A stretch of DNA of 64,000 nt from Notospermus geniculatus (GCA_002633025.1 NMRB01000010.1:154229-218228), one strand, 5' to 3'; positions 28,201 to 42,512 are shown, counted from the first letter of the stretch. The notes: generated by a model not told the origin, from the sequence alone. Made by a program: numbers and translations.

Positions 28201-29100
28201 GGGACCTATCAGTGCTATTCAGTGAGCTCTTTATTCATTTTCGGCATATACAGCTTTTTTGTCTGCTTCATGACTATGGTCTGAATGTACTGCATACCTT
28301 TATGTAAGAGAACAAAAGTCATGCCGAACTATCAGCATGAAATACCCAGTGTACCCATCGCCCCATGACCACCGCTGTGGCTTATGCCTGGATAGCGGTT
28401 TTCCATAATAAGGCATGTCTCTGTCCAAAATGTCTCAGCATGGGGCCACAATGACCAAATTAATAACAAGATATTTATTCTTTAATTATTTTCTGTGAGA
28501 TATTGAAAACGAAATAAATAAGTGCTAAAAAAAGTGCAAAAAGCGTCTAAGCAGGGTGAGAATTTTTGACATCTCCTGTCATTAGGTCTTAATGCCCTAG
28601 TTGTAGTTTTGTATATTCAAAGAATCGAGAGATAAAAGTATATTTTCATAAATTGAAGTAAAGTGGGTTGACGAAATATAGTTTCATATTTACAGATAAT
28701 TGGCCACTCCATACACCCATATCTACATTTATGTCTCTGTTATTCTCCAAAGTCAGAAGAAGATTTTAAGAAGAATCTTCATTCTGTGAGAGGCATCAAT
28801 GGAAGTCAGTTTGGTGACATTGAAATGAACTCGCAATCATTCCGATCCCATCTCATTCAACATCTGCTCTAATGATGCAATAATTCATAGCATGTATCCG
28901 AAATAAAGCAGAGGATCACGCCAAGACTATGGAGACTAAAGTCAAGAAAAATAGCCATCGAGAAAGATGAAGCAACTCGGGTAAAGAACCCTGTCCACTT
29001 AAATTGATTTTGACCCGTAAATCCTTGCAGACTTTCTGATTGACTTCAACTTGACAGCTTCTAATGTGCTGGGAAGAATTGACCAAACGCATAAATCTTT
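13259..29100. other. Intronic-type sequence without recognised gene
   Basis: About 16 kb with no supported exon. It contains a 29-base tandem repeat (21901-21958), a C10 tract (15622-15631) and dense TGACCA/TGGTCA hexamers, which are especially frequent at 23-25 kb. A weak minus-strand exon candidate at 15875-15940 is discussed in the findings. Confidence 0.5.
21901..21958. repeat. 29-base perfect tandem repeat, two copies
   Basis: The unit beginning TTTTTGAATTGAGGGATAGA is repeated without a difference at 21901 and 21930. Confidence 0.9.
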
Positions 29101-29917
29101 ACTAATAGCATCAAGTCCATGCTGCATATTGGCATCAAGATGCAGCTAAGAATGGCTTTATCGATGTAGCAATGGCTCAAGTTTCCTTGACAATTTTACG
29201 ATGGTGTTAACCAGATGGTAACAAGAAAGGAACATTGGTAATCATGGATTGATGCTTTTGCTATCGTATCTAATTGAATGAATAGCTAGGTATTAGCCCT
29301 GACTTGCCTGTTTAGTGAAGAAGTTGGTACTTTATCAAAACAGAGAACCACTCCAGTTAGCAGCTTCATAGCACATGATATTGGTGATTGCGTACGTAAA
29401 TCCATGCCCTGAATTTGTCTCTTCTCCATAAAAAGCCATTTGCAGGATATGTGTCACCAAAACGAATATCATCTTTTTGGTAGTCAAGTAATAATTCCAA
29501 AATGTCNACTAATAGCATCAAGTCCATGCTGCATATTGGCATCAAGATGCAGCTAAGAATGGCTTTATCGATGTAGCAATGGCTCAAGTTTCCTTGACAA
29601 TTTTACGATGGTGTTAACCAGATGGTAACAAGAAAGGAACATTGGTAATCATGGATTGATGCTTTTGCTATCGTATCTAATTGAATGAATAGCTAGGTAT
29701 TAGCCCTGACTTGCCTGTTTAGTGAAGAAGTAGGTACTTTATCAAAACAGAGAACCACTCCAGTTAGCAGCTTCATAGCACATGATATTGGTGATTGCGT
29801 ACGTAAATCCATGCCCTGAATTTGTCTCTTCTCCATAAAAAGCCATTTGCAGGATATGTGTCACCATAACGAATATCATCTTTTTGGTAGTCAAGTATTA
29901 AATAATTCCAAAATGTC
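29101..29917. repeat. ~0.41 kb tandem direct duplication joined by a single N
   Basis: Copy 1 (29101-29506) and copy 2 (29508-29917) both start ACTAATAGCATCAAGTCCAT and end AATTCCAAAATGTC. The single ambiguous base at 29507 lies exactly on the junction. Copies differ by a few substitutions (a G/A-type change in the GAAGT(T/A)GGTAC stretch and an A/T change in CACCA(A/T)AACG) and a 4-base indel near the end. A minus-strand open frame ending in YVRNHQYHVL is kept in both copies with one Phe/Tyr change. I do not recognise it and treat it as a by-product of the duplication. A likely explanation is an unmerged contig overlap. Confidence 0.9.
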
Positions 29918-32563
29918 AAGTGGAGAATAAGTGCCACAGCTGAATCATGAAGAAAGAAAGTAAGAAATGACACAATAATCACATATAGGTCCATGAAATG
30001 TTAGTCCTTCTCCTTCAAGGAAACCAGTGAAAATAACATCGTCAAACCCAAGCTTGCCAAGGACACTAACAACATGGACTGGACTGTCACAGCTTCAGCC
30101 ATCAAACGGTAAGCTGACGCCCTCAGGCCGACTACATGCTGGAAAATGACCAAGCGCTCACTTTATCAATCTATAGTATTTAGCTGTTAATTGATACGGG
30201 ACTCAACCCATGTAGGACAATCGCTTCTGGCCAGTGGATTCGGCTATGACCACTTGCTGGCCATAGCTACAGCGTGCTGACCATTGTCTGGGGCTGCAGC
30301 ATCACCATAATCATCATCTGCCTGATCACGATGGACCACAGGATTTATGTGTAGAGAATAGGCAGATGCCACTGGACTAATCTAGGACGATGAATGCATG
30401 CAGCAGCATCTTCTTATGCATCAGCAGCAGGGAGCCCCCAAAGGGCAAGGACTTCATTTTTGTTGCAGAAACCATCAACCCCTGTATTTGAATTGAAGGT
30501 GCGATGGTCATTTCATATCCTTGCAACTTCACAGCAATATTTAGCTCACATGCATCATCAAGTCCACAGTCCATGGACTTAAGGTTAGATTCTATGTCCT
30601 ACAGAGTAATAGAGCTCTTTAATGCGAGAACACAGTCCTAATTGGATTTAAATCAAAAATGATTTATCAAATAAGATATTCCTTTCTGGTACGTGGACAA
30701 GGATTCAGAGACGAACCAGTACAGGAGTAGGAGGTACTCAAATAAGAATTCTGAAGATAGAGGCTTTGGAGACAATGTACCAGAGAGTTAGTTGACCTAA
30801 ACACAGGGTGGGTAAACATTAAAGATGGTACGAAGGTCCACTCCCACATTAAAAGATTCTAACTTGATTTTATATTGTCTGGTTCCCACAGTCTCGAAAA
30901 TTCATTTCCGAACAGGAAATATGAGATTTGGCAAATCGAATGTTTTCCGTTAATTTATCATGTTTGTGGTTGTTACTGACCAATACTATAGGAGTGAATA
31001 GCGAATGAGAGAACAATGCTCTGGACACAACAGGACAATAAGGACTACATTATGATATTTAATGGGTCAGTTGGGTCCAACTAGAGTGATTCAGGCCACA
31101 GAACAATACCCTCATATGAAGCATCTTGATTGGTCTTTGGGGGAGCCCTATTCATTAAGGATAAGTATGATGACCCACTGGTCAGTTGGCTAGTGCTTAG
31201 CAACAGTGGGAGGTGTGCAGAACATCATCCTACGATTGTGTTTTGAGATTATGATGTCCAGACTCTACCCTTAGTCGCCCTGGGGTCACCATTCCATATG
31301 TCTGGGGTTAGGGTGGACAATGTCTATCCTTTCCGGAAATGAAATTGTTCCCACTGGAAAAACTACGTTGTGGTGGTACCACTAAGTTAGTGACTAAGGT
31401 AAGGTGAAAACTCAGGCTCCAATGAAGAAGATCAGATTTGACACTTTTGAAAAAGTGTCTCATCCATGCACTGTTACTATACCTGTCAGTAAATTGAAGG
31501 CGTTAAAGAACATATAATTTGAATTCTGGTCTCTTCCAGGTGACCACATCAGGCTGTCCACAGCAAACTACAGTAAGTTAAAGCTGGGAGGTCTATTAGT
31601 ATTCTCAAGACCCTGTCTCAGATGTTAGAATAATAATGCTCAAGGCTTGGAGAAGAGCAAGGGTGTCACAGAGGGGTTAGATGAAGGGATTTAAGGGGTC
31701 ATGACAAGAATGAGGAAGGGTACCAGCAAGGGCCGGAGCAGCTTAAGCAAACAGTGACCTCAGGGACAAAAAGGGGAGAAGATGGAAAATAAGGGAAATT
31801 CAATAAAATCATCTGAAGGGGGAATCTTATTAGGTGAATCGGCTGCTGCATCACCGATAGCAAACCCTGAACAATGTTCGGTAAATCCAAAATCAAAATA
31901 GTCAATTTTCCTGTTTATATAACTTAGGCCATTGGTTCATAGGTAAGGGACTTATTTTTTTTTTGAGGAACTGGACAATTTATGTTGGAGAATGCACGTT
32001 TGAGCAGAGTGAATTATCATGTTGATCGGAGAAGATCATAAATCAAATCTACCTCACATTTCCTCTACCTGTGCCCTTTTTATCAAACTGATGACCTAGG
32101 AAAGTGTTAAGAATCTCAGAGGCAAACAGGACGCTTCCTGTTGACATTCAAATGGACAGGGTTCAATTTGCAATTGTTCGTAAGGTATATGGTTCTAAAG
32201 GACAGAAGAAGGGTTTGACAACAAGGCTACAAATTTGATTTTATCAGAGTTGGCCTTTCTTACTATTCATTGCAGGGGACCACCTTGTGTGGTGGGTTGG
32301 CGAGCTGTCTGGATGTAACCAAGGTTTGGGTGAGAATCATTCTGACACGTAGGTGACGGAATACTGGCGGGATATGTGGTCAATGGTCGGGAGTGGTCAT
32401 GGAGATATACCCAACAAATTCATTTCACCACACAATAGACACATAGCAAATATTGACAGAGGCTGAGTGAAGATGTGACCTTCGTCATAGGAAACTAGAC
32501 CAGAGAATCATCAGACCCCCCCCCCCCCTCAGTAGCAAACAAGAAAGTGGTCTTGCATATCTC
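29918..32563. other. Intronic-type sequence without recognised gene
   Basis: No supported exon. A serine/alanine-rich open frame on the plus strand (30394 onward) lacks good splice sites. A C13 tract lies at 32516-32528, just left of the MITE at 32564. Confidence 0.45.
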
Positions 32564-32958
32564 AGCCCCTGTCACACTATGGCGACTTACATGTATGTAG
32601 GTGGGAGAATGCTCGCGAACTAGAATGAAATGGTCCATGGACCATGTGCTCACCCCTTTGGACATAATAGTGTATAAAAAAAAGTTTGTGGTTAGAGTGT
32701 GGCAAGAGTGACGTAATTACGGTTACAGGTTATGGCGTAATGAATCAGATGTGATTTTCATTACATAAGGGTCACACGTAAATAAAATCTTGTGGTCAAA
32801 ATTGAATGTTCCATTTCCTCACTTGGCATTCCAATGGTCCACCTCTAGGTTGAACCAGACTTTAAATGTCAGAGAGAAGTATGTACATGGTCCATGAACC
32901 ATTTCATTCTAGTTCGCGGGGATTCACCCGCCTAAATCGCCACAGTGTGACAGAGGCT
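32564..32958. mobile_element. MITE with ~75-base terminal inverted repeats, related to the one at 60650
   Basis: The left end reads AGCCCCTGTCACACTATGGC, and the right end is its inverted counterpart (CACAGTGTGACAGAGGCT). Both arms also carry GCGAACTAGAATGAAATGG and a CATGGTCCATG(G/A)ACCAT palindrome in opposite orientations. The same arm sequence appears at 60650. The right flank is TTA but the left flank is CTC, so the target duplication has decayed or the ends are slightly different. There are no coding sequences inside. The TTA flank of the sister copy fits PIF/Harbinger-type elements. Confidence 0.8.
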
Positions 32959-35900
32959 TTAGGAATGGCGTCTGTAATACACAGTTCAGAGGCTAATTTC
33001 TCACAAACCTCACCTTCTCAGTGACTTATATATGTTAAATATTAAACAAAAGCTTATGCCTTGGTTTTGTTCATTGGGAAGGAGTAGGGCGTTAAAGGTT
33101 CACATGGAGTAGTCAAGGAACAAAGTGCTCTGAGTCTGTGTGTGTAGGACCATTATGACACTGCTGCTGGGTACTTTTAGTGGGGTGTGTGGTGATTGGA
33201 GTGACGTCAGATAAAGGGAATCGGCCGGTATTTTGTTTTTAGAAATAAATAATTGTAAAAATCCCATCTTTAAAAATTGAACTGATGTAAGTCACTATCA
33301 GCTGATGGAGAAATGAAATGGATATTGAGTTGGATCCAGATCTTCAAAGAGAAATCATAGTACGTTCATTCCCACGCCAATGACAGATGGAGCTCAGAAT
33401 CACCACTGGCAGAGACATAAATCCCGCAGAGGAAATAAAAAATGTCAATTTGAGTTTGCATTTGAACTGTTAAGGTTGTGGACATTTCGGTCCATTACCA
33501 TGGCAACCAGCCCAGATTTTTTTTAAATGTGCTAATTTAACGTTACATAATTTAAACTGTGTAGTTGTGTGGAGAAATGATTAGGGCTCATGGGGAAGGA
33601 TGCACATCAGTCAGAGATCTGCATAATGTCCAGCATGGCCGATACCAATTTGAAGCTCTAGGTTTGACTAACTCAATTTTCTGAAATATTAATTGAATAA
33701 TTTTGCCGTAGTGGGTGTAATGTGCTTTTGTGACTGATTACAATTTACTGGATCCGTCGAATCAGATAACTTTAGATGCATTTTATTTCCGATGATAATA
33801 AGTTACACCGGTGCCATAGCTGAACTTGGATGTCGGTGTATTTAGGTATTTCAATTATAAAATCTCTGCATGGCCATTAAGACACCATTTATTAGTTCCA
33901 TAAATTATAAGACTTCGATGGTTTTGGGGTCATGCCCCTGGTGGTCCACTGGTGGTCATGTCCACTTGGGCCGAAATTGATGTAGAAGACATCGCTATAT
34001 GTTTTCGTAAACGATGATTTCGTCCCTTAATGTTATGTTACACGTATTTTATTATTATAGTAATACAATTGTGCAGAAGCAAGCTGTTTAGATTCATCGC
34101 CTCTCAAGGTCACTAGTTACTGGTGGACATGACCGATAACTAAGGCAATCAAATGGAGTTTGTGCAACTGCAAAAGTCTAATTTGACATAAACTCGCCAC
34201 AAGAGGAAGAGGATGGGATCATATAAAATATAAACAAAAGAGAAATGACCCAATACTCTGGCGCGCCACATAAATTGCATGCTCACTTGCCACAAAGTGT
34301 ATTATTGTGATAGAATATCATTGATGGCAAAAAATGTTGCACTGCCCTATGATGTGGTAATTTGCAGAAACTTGTTTGAAATCACCAATGACATGAATGA
34401 CGGTTCTCTGCATTGATGCTATTAGAGACCGGTATGTATAATTCATGCTATTATCTCTGTGTTTGTATGTTCTTAAGTAGTTGACCCAAGCTATAACTGC
34501 ACACACAGGACACAAGGTACGTAACAGAGAAAAATAAAAGATGGTACTCACAGGACATTGCAGCCAGATTTAACTTTATGGCCTCCTCCACGGCCAGAAA
34601 TTAATAGAGGGACCACATGATAGTATGTCTGTCCATAACATGCAAATTTGAAAAATCCGCTGAACTGCACAATGCCACGGCCAGCTCCGTTGCTCTGACA
34701 CTGATGAAAAACTAGCCATACAAAACACAGAGCGGCTACAATAGGAGGTCATCGCATGGGTCAGCATGTCTTATTTTCTCATTCATATGCTGGATGATTC
34801 ATGGGAGTCTTGAGCTATTGTAATCGGCATAAACGGTCACTCAAATCCCAAGACCAGCTCTCTGATGGCAGAATACACTTTTGTAAGGAGGAAAAAAGCC
34901 ATTCTTTGCTGGTGATGCGCTTTATTACTTCACATCATAACAGCAACCATAACCAAAGGGGATTCAGGTGGCAGTTGAAGATTCAAAGCCAATTTCCTGA
35001 AAGGATGCAGGGCAAAATTGCGCTTCTGTCAAACATTTTCAAAGCAACGTGAAGTGTGTCTTTATCAATTCAGTATCATTAGGGACAGATCTGTGGATTT
35101 CAGTGACTGGATGTTGTACGAAAGTCAGTTTTCCCAGGGATGACCAACTGGAAGAATAACTATACAAAAGCCTTTTTGAAACCAGGGGGCCCTTTGATGG
35201 AAGTATGGGGAGTGTGAATTTGGTGTTGAGGGAAGGGGCATTCAGTTGTTGATACAGTGACGATCTGAAATTTCCCGCTGGTCAATGTTGAAATCTATTT
35301 CATGACAAGTCATTAAAAGTAATATGAGATAATTAGAATTTGCATAATTAGGAGAAGATTCCTTTTGCAGGAATTGAACCATGGAAATCCATATTAATCA
35401 TGATATCATGCAACTTTTTTTAAAGAATTTAAAACTGATGACCTTATTTTCAATCACGCAATATGGTGTGGACATGTATGAACTGGGTGGGACAAAGTGC
35501 CCAGGAAGAAAACCCGGAATTTCCACAAGAAATGTCATTCACTTCCTGGTCAGTGTTGTATTTGGCAGCATTTTTTGAGAAGGCCGGATAACATGACCGG
35601 GAAAGTGATCATCAGGTCACTTAATCTAGAACTAGATCTTGAAATCTTGATGCCCACTATTGACATTTTTATGATGATACTTTTTTGTATCTTTATAAGA
35701 TAGAGGAAACCATTGATTCTACTGGTGTGAGGACATGAAGTTGATAGAATAGATCAAACAGATTGGAGTTACTGCAAACAACGTACCCCATTGATATCCG
35801 AGTCAGAATTGTTGACCGCCAATTTTTGGGCCATATCTAACCCATTCCGGACTTTTTTCATATTATATTCACCATAGTTTTCTTATGTTGCCTTACAGAA

Positions 35901-38900
35901 CATATAACTAGTTTTGGTTTGGCCTTTAGTCATCTTTACCCAAGGTTCTGAAATCAGGCCGAGGTCATCCACCCATATACCATATTGCCCCCCCCCCCTA
36001 AAGAATTTAGTTGATGAAAGGAAAATACATGAGGGACCGATATTATACCCACTTCTGAAAATCTGCATCCAACGGTCACGTTGTTCAAAAACTAGTTGAA
36101 GTGGTTGAGGTCAGCTTGTCTCAGGACTTGTGGCCATGCCATCAGGCCACAAGAGATTGTTCAAATAGGCAACACCAATTGCATTGCACTTAGTGAAGAG
36201 TAAGCAAGCACCCTTATACACAACGTATGTAGACCAAACATTGTCTGCAACCCCCAACTTCACTTTTAGTGCATCAACATCTGAAAACACCCAGCATTGC
36301 AGCATGAAAATGGACCTTCGTATCTGGGATGAATGGGACCGAATTGATATACTTTGTACATGTATGTTCATTACTTGTAAAACGTCATAGCAAAAAAGCA
36401 ATCCACTAACTTTAACAAAAAAGGTGCAAATATTTGGTGTTGCCTTTCTTGTACGAGTACCTGGCCTTCATGAGTGGCACTCCACACAACCTAGCCACTG
36501 GGGTACCACTCCGAAGCCAGTATACAAATAGGAGTCTGACCACAAAGATCTGAACTTTTGTTCAGCACATCTCATTTGCGGTAAGTGAGGTGTAACCATG
36601 TCCAACAGTACAAGAATGTGTACAATAGGACAAACAGCGTGGGAAGCATAACATCCTACAGATGCAGGTGCCCGGACTTTACTGCCACGTGCGCTTCCTT
36701 TTCATACTGGTCTTACCCTACTGACCCGGGCGCAGGATGCTTAAAAATGCAGCGACTATAGATTTTTTCTTGTCCTCTGGACAGGAGAATAGCCTTTGAC
36801 AATAGGAAGCATCAGCTGGTATCATCTGTTATGCAGTCTTGTCATCATTATCCGTAGGAGAGTGGTCACAGGATCGTTGTTGCCAACCGGGGAAGGAAGG
36901 GGGAAGGGTTGGTCGGAGTTCAGGAAGAGACCCTTTGGCGTCATTTGAGACCCTGCAGAGCACCTTTTTATTTGATATCCTCACGAACTTCCTATTGGAT
37001 GACCATGCTTCAGAATTCTTGAACAGGGGCATTGTGTCGATGATGGTATCTTAATTTCCTGGATGGAAGATTGTACAGAATGTACTTAAGGTGGTCCCTA
37101 AGCTCTGTGGTTCAAGGAGTTAGAAATACTGACTTTTATTTGATTTGTTCATGGTTTAATCTTCATAAACATCCGCATTTTTTTAAAACAATGCCAAGTT
37201 TATTTTTACTTGAAGGCTGTTTTCGGGTCATTTGCACTGGAAAATGTTAGAATGATTCAAAAAATGAATTTTTGCTCTTTTGTGAACAGCATCGTCTCTG
37301 CGCTGAAGGTCAATATCCCTCTTTTTATGAGAACGACACCTTGTGCATATGCACTATAAATAGCCACGGAGCGACTTGCTACGTCATACCTTCTAATAGT
37401 GTGGAATGTTTCAATGTGAACTATCTATACCCAAATTTATTTTGAGACTAACTATTTTAAGGAACAGTACCATCCAGCCACAAAAGATCCCTGCAACTTT
37501 TAAAGCCCGACAAGGGAATTACATCAGCCTGCTGATAATATTGCATCACAACACTCGCTATAAATTGCTCCTATCCACGATATTTGGGTGCAGAATATCA
37601 AAAATAGAAATGTGGCCACTAAATTTAGTCATTGCTTCTTTTTTGAATAGACAATTGTCTGCCTTTTATCTTGACGAGTCCAGCTGGGGTCAAATCTCAA
37701 CATAATGGCTGTCTGCTCAAGACTAGATAATAGGAAACTCGAGAGGAGACAAACAATGAATAAAGGTTTGGGAAGTGCAGTCAGGATGAAAGGTTACAGG
37801 TTCTGGATGAGTGCCTTCCGATGATACAAAGGAGGTGTTATCTACTGCTATCTGACTTACGATCATTTGCATAACTTAGGGTAATCTTTTGAGATCTTCC
37901 ATAAGGGTTCAAAAGCATGGCAATTCAGGGAAGAAAATTGATTTTTTCTTGATAGCCCTAAGGGTATGACCGTGAAAGGGATGCATAATCCTTCGTGACT
38001 TCCAGGTTACCCCCTTGGGAAACATGATAACCAACGGACTGGATTTGAAAAGAAATTTAAAATGCAATATTGTATCAGTTAACTCCATAGTTATGATTTC
38101 AAAATGAAGAATGAGGCTTAGAGAGTATTCTGAACATTCTGATACATCATATCTTAGGCACAACTTTAACAAAGTGAGGCTCAGGGGTCATGTCAACAAA
38201 TAGACCAAAGGTGTTGTTTTGAAGATGGTAATTTGGCAGAAGACCTTTGTAGGGCACTTTTTTTTCACTCTGATCACGTCTTCCCTAAAAAGAATTTTGA
38301 TATTTCAACAAACAATTAAATGTTTTGATCCATTTCAATGGAAATGTAGTCCAGGAAAATACACAAGGAAGTGATGCAAATATGGAAGCCTGTTATGTGT
38401 ACTATTGAACTTAGGATGTCAGGAATTAAACCACAAACAAATTTAAAGGCACTATGGATGAATGAAATTTTAATTTGCCCTGATTTTTGGACATGTCTCA
38501 ATACATTCTCTTGTGGCTCGGGGTCTACGTTGACAAAATAAAATAACATTTCGGATTCCTGCTAACCGTACTATCAAAACCTTTCTGTAATAAATCAATG
38601 TCTAATCATTTTTCCATCAAAATATTCAATAAAGTTTTCATGACAATCGGCCTTGAAGCCTACTATTTATAGGAGAGCTGCTTTCTAAAAATAAAGTACA
38701 CCCAGTCATGATATCATTAGTTCAAAACAAGGAACTGTCGCCTGAACCCACACAGCATTTTCTAAAACTGCACCACTCACAACACGCAATCAAGTGACTC
38801 CGCTAAGGACAATAACCTTCATCCAGGGCTCATTTTTTATATCCAAGGGGTATTTCAAACTGACGGCCGGCCATTGCCCGTGTATTGTCCCACGGCCTAT

Positions 38901-39100
38901 TTCCAACCATTCTGTATGCAGAAAGACCATGTCCATTTTTTACTGGTACTCATGTAAGCAAAACATCTGCCTTTCAAACTATGAATGGCCAGTTATTTGC
39001 ATAAAAGAAGGCAGTTCGTCCAATCCGGACACCCCCTATTGTTACTAACAAACAGAAATATCGGCCAGTGTATCCTTTATGTATTTTCGCCTGAGCTGCC
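32959..39100. other. Intronic-type sequence without recognised gene
   Basis: No supported gene. A GC-richer patch at 36840-37054 has open frames on both strands. The plus frame contains FETLQSTFLFDILTNFLLDD, which looks protein-like, but I could match it to no family and it has no convincing downstream donor. A C10-11 tract lies at 35988-35998. Confidence 0.4.
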
Positions 39101-41550
39101 CATATTTAAGCATGTATACTTTTTCATAAAATCTCCCATGTATGGTTGTTACAATGTTTTGAATAGTACTGTATACACAAAGAATGTTCTTGCATTGTCT
39201 TGTACATCTTGGTCAAGCCCATGGTGAACAAGCTAGGCCAACTTGATTGCTCCTTATACTCATCTACCCGGGGCACTGAACTGAACTTTATTGTGCTGGC
39301 ATGGTTAGGGACAAGGAGCTATTTTCATTTAGAGAAAAATTTCACATGCGAGCATTGTGCATGTATTATGAAAAAAGCGTGTTAACAATTGCTTCTTATA
39401 TTTCGGTGTATATAGCCTATAGTCACAGAATTCAGTCGACGATGTCGACTAGTAATGACATGTTAGGACTGTGACCATTCACAATCACATCTGTGAATGT
39501 CTTACCCACTCCACGAATGTCAGTCGAGCTGAACAGTTTTCTCTGTCAATTTGAATTATGCACCAACACATTTTGGCTGGTCATTGCCTCGTCCCAATTT
39601 TTTGGCACCGCATCCCATTCAGATTCAGAAGACACTGCCTGCAGCTAGGACGCAGCTTCAGTAACTCGCAATGCCTCCCAGCTTGATACTTTCCCACAAC
39701 TCAACAAATAATCTCCAACCAGTGACCTCTAAATGACCAAAATTTCACCAGGTCCCCCCTGAGGACAATCTCCATGAAAGCTTCATTTGTTTACTGGACA
39801 AATATTTCACCTGTGTGCTGACCATGTCTTCAACCTCAACCTTTCAGACAGCGCTTATTGTTGGCTGAATAACCAAGAAGATCACCACATATAGATGAAT
39901 AAATCTTGCCTTGGTTTATCTGTCTGGACAGACAAATCATGCTGGTCATTTCTCCTTTATAACAGTAGAGTAGTATCAGATTGACACAACAAGCCTCCAA
40001 GGACCGGTGTAATTGCCACACTGTTACTTTTTGATAAGCGCTTATTTTTAAGGAGAAATGATAATATTTGCCATGGACGATCTCTCTAGTGGCAATTGCA
40101 GTGGACAATGAAGGATTTTTTGTGATGTAGTTCTGTTTGCTGTTCAGTTGAGTGGGATTAGTGGTCAGTGGTGGAAGTGTCATCTCCATTGCGTGCAAAA
40201 AGCAAATTATGCAGTGATGCATTTTTTTGACGATTGATATTCAGCTTTTAGTAACCATGGGCTAAAGGGGAAAACTTATTTTTAGGGTGACCATGGGACA
40301 TTGATGTCTTTAATATTTGCTCAAGGAGCATTCATATTTAAGCATGTATACTTTTTCATAAAATCTCCCATGTATGGTTGTTACAATGTTTTGAATAGTA
40401 CTGTATACACAAAGAATGTTCTTGTACATCTTGGTCAAGCCCATGGTGAACAAGCTAGGCCAACTTGATTGCTCCTTATACTCATCTACCCGGGGCACTG
40501 AACTGAACTTTATTGTGCTGGCATGGTTAGGGACAAGGAGCTATTTTCATTTAGAGATTCACATGCGATCATTGTTGTATTATGAAAAAAGCGTGTAAAC
40601 AATTGCTTCTTATATTTCGGTGTATATATAGTCACAGAATTCAGTCGACGATGTCGACTAGTAATGACAGGTTAGGACTGTGACCATTCACAATCACATC
40701 TGTGAATGTCTTACCCACTCCACGAATGTCAGTCGAGCTGAACAGTTTTCTCTGTCAATTCGAATTATATGCACCAACACATTTTGGCTGGTCATTGCCT
40801 CGTCCCAATTTTTTGGCCCCGCATCCCATTCAGACATGTCAGACTCAGAAGACACTGCCTGCAGCTAGGACGCAGCTTCAGTAACTCGCAATGCCTCCCA
40901 GCTTGATACTTTCCCACAACTCAACAAATAATCTCCAACCAGTGACCTCTAAATGACCAAAATTTCACCAGGTCCCCCCTGAGGACAATCTCCATGAAAG
41001 GTTCATTTGTTTACTGGACAAATATTTCACCTGTGTGCTGACCATGTCTTCAACCTCAACCTTTCAGACAGCGCTTATTGTTGGCTGAATAACCAAGAAG
41101 ATCACCACATATAGATGAATAAATCTTGCCTCGGTTTATCTGTCTGGACAGACAAATCATGCTGGTCATTTCTCCTTTATAACAGTAGAGTAGTATCAGA
41201 TTGACACAACAAGCCTCCAAGGACCGGTGTAATTGCCACACTGTTACTTTTTGATAAGCGCTTATTTTTAAGGAGAAATGATAATATTTGCCATGGACGA
41301 TCTCTCTAGTGGCAATTGCAGTGGACAATGAAGGATTTTTTGTGATGTAGTTCTGTTTGCTGTTCAGTTGAGTGGGATTAGTGGTCAGTGGTGGAAGTGT
41401 CATCTCCATTGCGTGCAAAAAGCAAATTATGCAGTGATGCATTTTTTTGACGATTGATATTCAGCTTTTAGTAACCATGGGCTAAAGGGGAAAACTTATT
41501 TTTAGGGTGACCATGGGACATTGATGTCTTTAATATTTGCTCAAGGAGCA
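39101..41550. repeat. 1.23 kb tandem direct duplication
   Basis: Copy 1 (39101-40332) and copy 2 (40333-41550) run head to tail, from CATATTTAAGCATGTATACT to TTTGCTCAAGGAGCA. They are very similar but differ by scattered substitutions and indels, for example a 10-base deletion in copy 2 near 40422 and changes around the TTTAGAGA stretch. The 128-codon minus-strand open frames at 39836-40222 and 41056-41442 differ by one residue only because the DNA itself is almost identical. No domain is recognisable in them. Confidence 0.92.
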
Positions 41551-42412
41551 TGGTCACAGGATATGAAATTTTTGAATGTATACAATCTTAAGGCAATTTC
41601 CTGGTTCAAAATCATTACTGAAATGTTTCTAAGGAGGGGATAGAATGCTCCACCAGGATTCCACAACGGTCATTCTTCAGTTACTTTTCACAACAGGACA
41701 TCATTCATAATTCTGATGTTACCAGTCACTGCCAGATTTGTAACATCATTCACAAAATGTGTAATGTTAGAAGGAATGCTATCCATAATGGACATCTCGA
41801 ATACAATGATAGTTTTGTGTCTTGCTGAATTATACCTGAAGAAAAGGGGTATCTCAATGATGAAAAATACAATACAATACATTCCACTAAATGCCCAGGA
41901 GTAGCCAGATTCCATCGGCCATGGTCAACTGGAGGGGTACCTTGGGGCATTTACGAAAAGGATGGTTTTAACGCTCAGAGTTGCCCCAACATTAGGGTAT
42001 TGAGTTATCAAAGGGTATAAGACATTACTATATTTAGACACAGCTCATTCCGGAAAATGGATTTTTGACAACTGAACTGGACCAGAATGTCCCAGTTGTC
42101 ACTTTTGTGATATCAGACAATATCAGTATGCAGTGATTATGACAAAACCACCTGGATGGACAAACGTGACCAAATGCAGCCAGACCGCAAATATCAAAGT
42201 GTCCATTGAAAGAATGGGTATTTCATTTCACTGGCACGTAATGTAGTAATGTAACGGTCAGCAATTTGCATTATTGGCGGGTTAAGTCAGTAACCTTCTT
42301 GACCCTGAAGGAACAGTCAACATCTGCCGAAAACAAGAAGTAGTCTCAAGACTGTGCAGAATGTTGTAATCTGACATTTTGAGGATTTAGGTCGGGGGGA
42401 ATAAAAATTTGA

Positions 42413-42512
42413 GATCCAGGGCCAATATTCATGCTAGCTTAGTTGGTTGCTAGTTGTGTGCGAACTCGGCACTTTAGCAAGTAAGCCCAGCAAGGTTTTA
42501 TGGACCCTGATT
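42413..42512. mobile_element. Degenerate foldback element
   Basis: ATCCAGGGCC on the left and GGACCCTGAT on the right form imperfect inverted ends, with the inner GCTAGC / TTAGCAAG stretches also partly pairing. It resembles the short gggcc...ggccc foldbacks that are common in marine invertebrate genomes, but it is worn. Confidence 0.35.

Noticed and set aside
29366-29994. Minus-strand frames ending YVRNHQYHVL in both copies of the 0.41 kb duplication
   Set aside because: Duplicated DNA explains the repeat. There is no splice support and no recognisable family.
30394-30582. Serine/alanine-rich plus-strand frame beginning MHAAASSYASAAGSP
   Set aside because: Low-complexity start derived from CAG triplets, weak GTGCGA donor, and an equally open minus-strand frame.
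39836-41442. Two nearly identical 128-codon minus-strand frames, suggesting a conserved paralogous pair
   Set aside because: They lie in the two copies of the 1.23 kb duplication, where all DNA is nearly identical, so the protein similarity is not evidence of selection.
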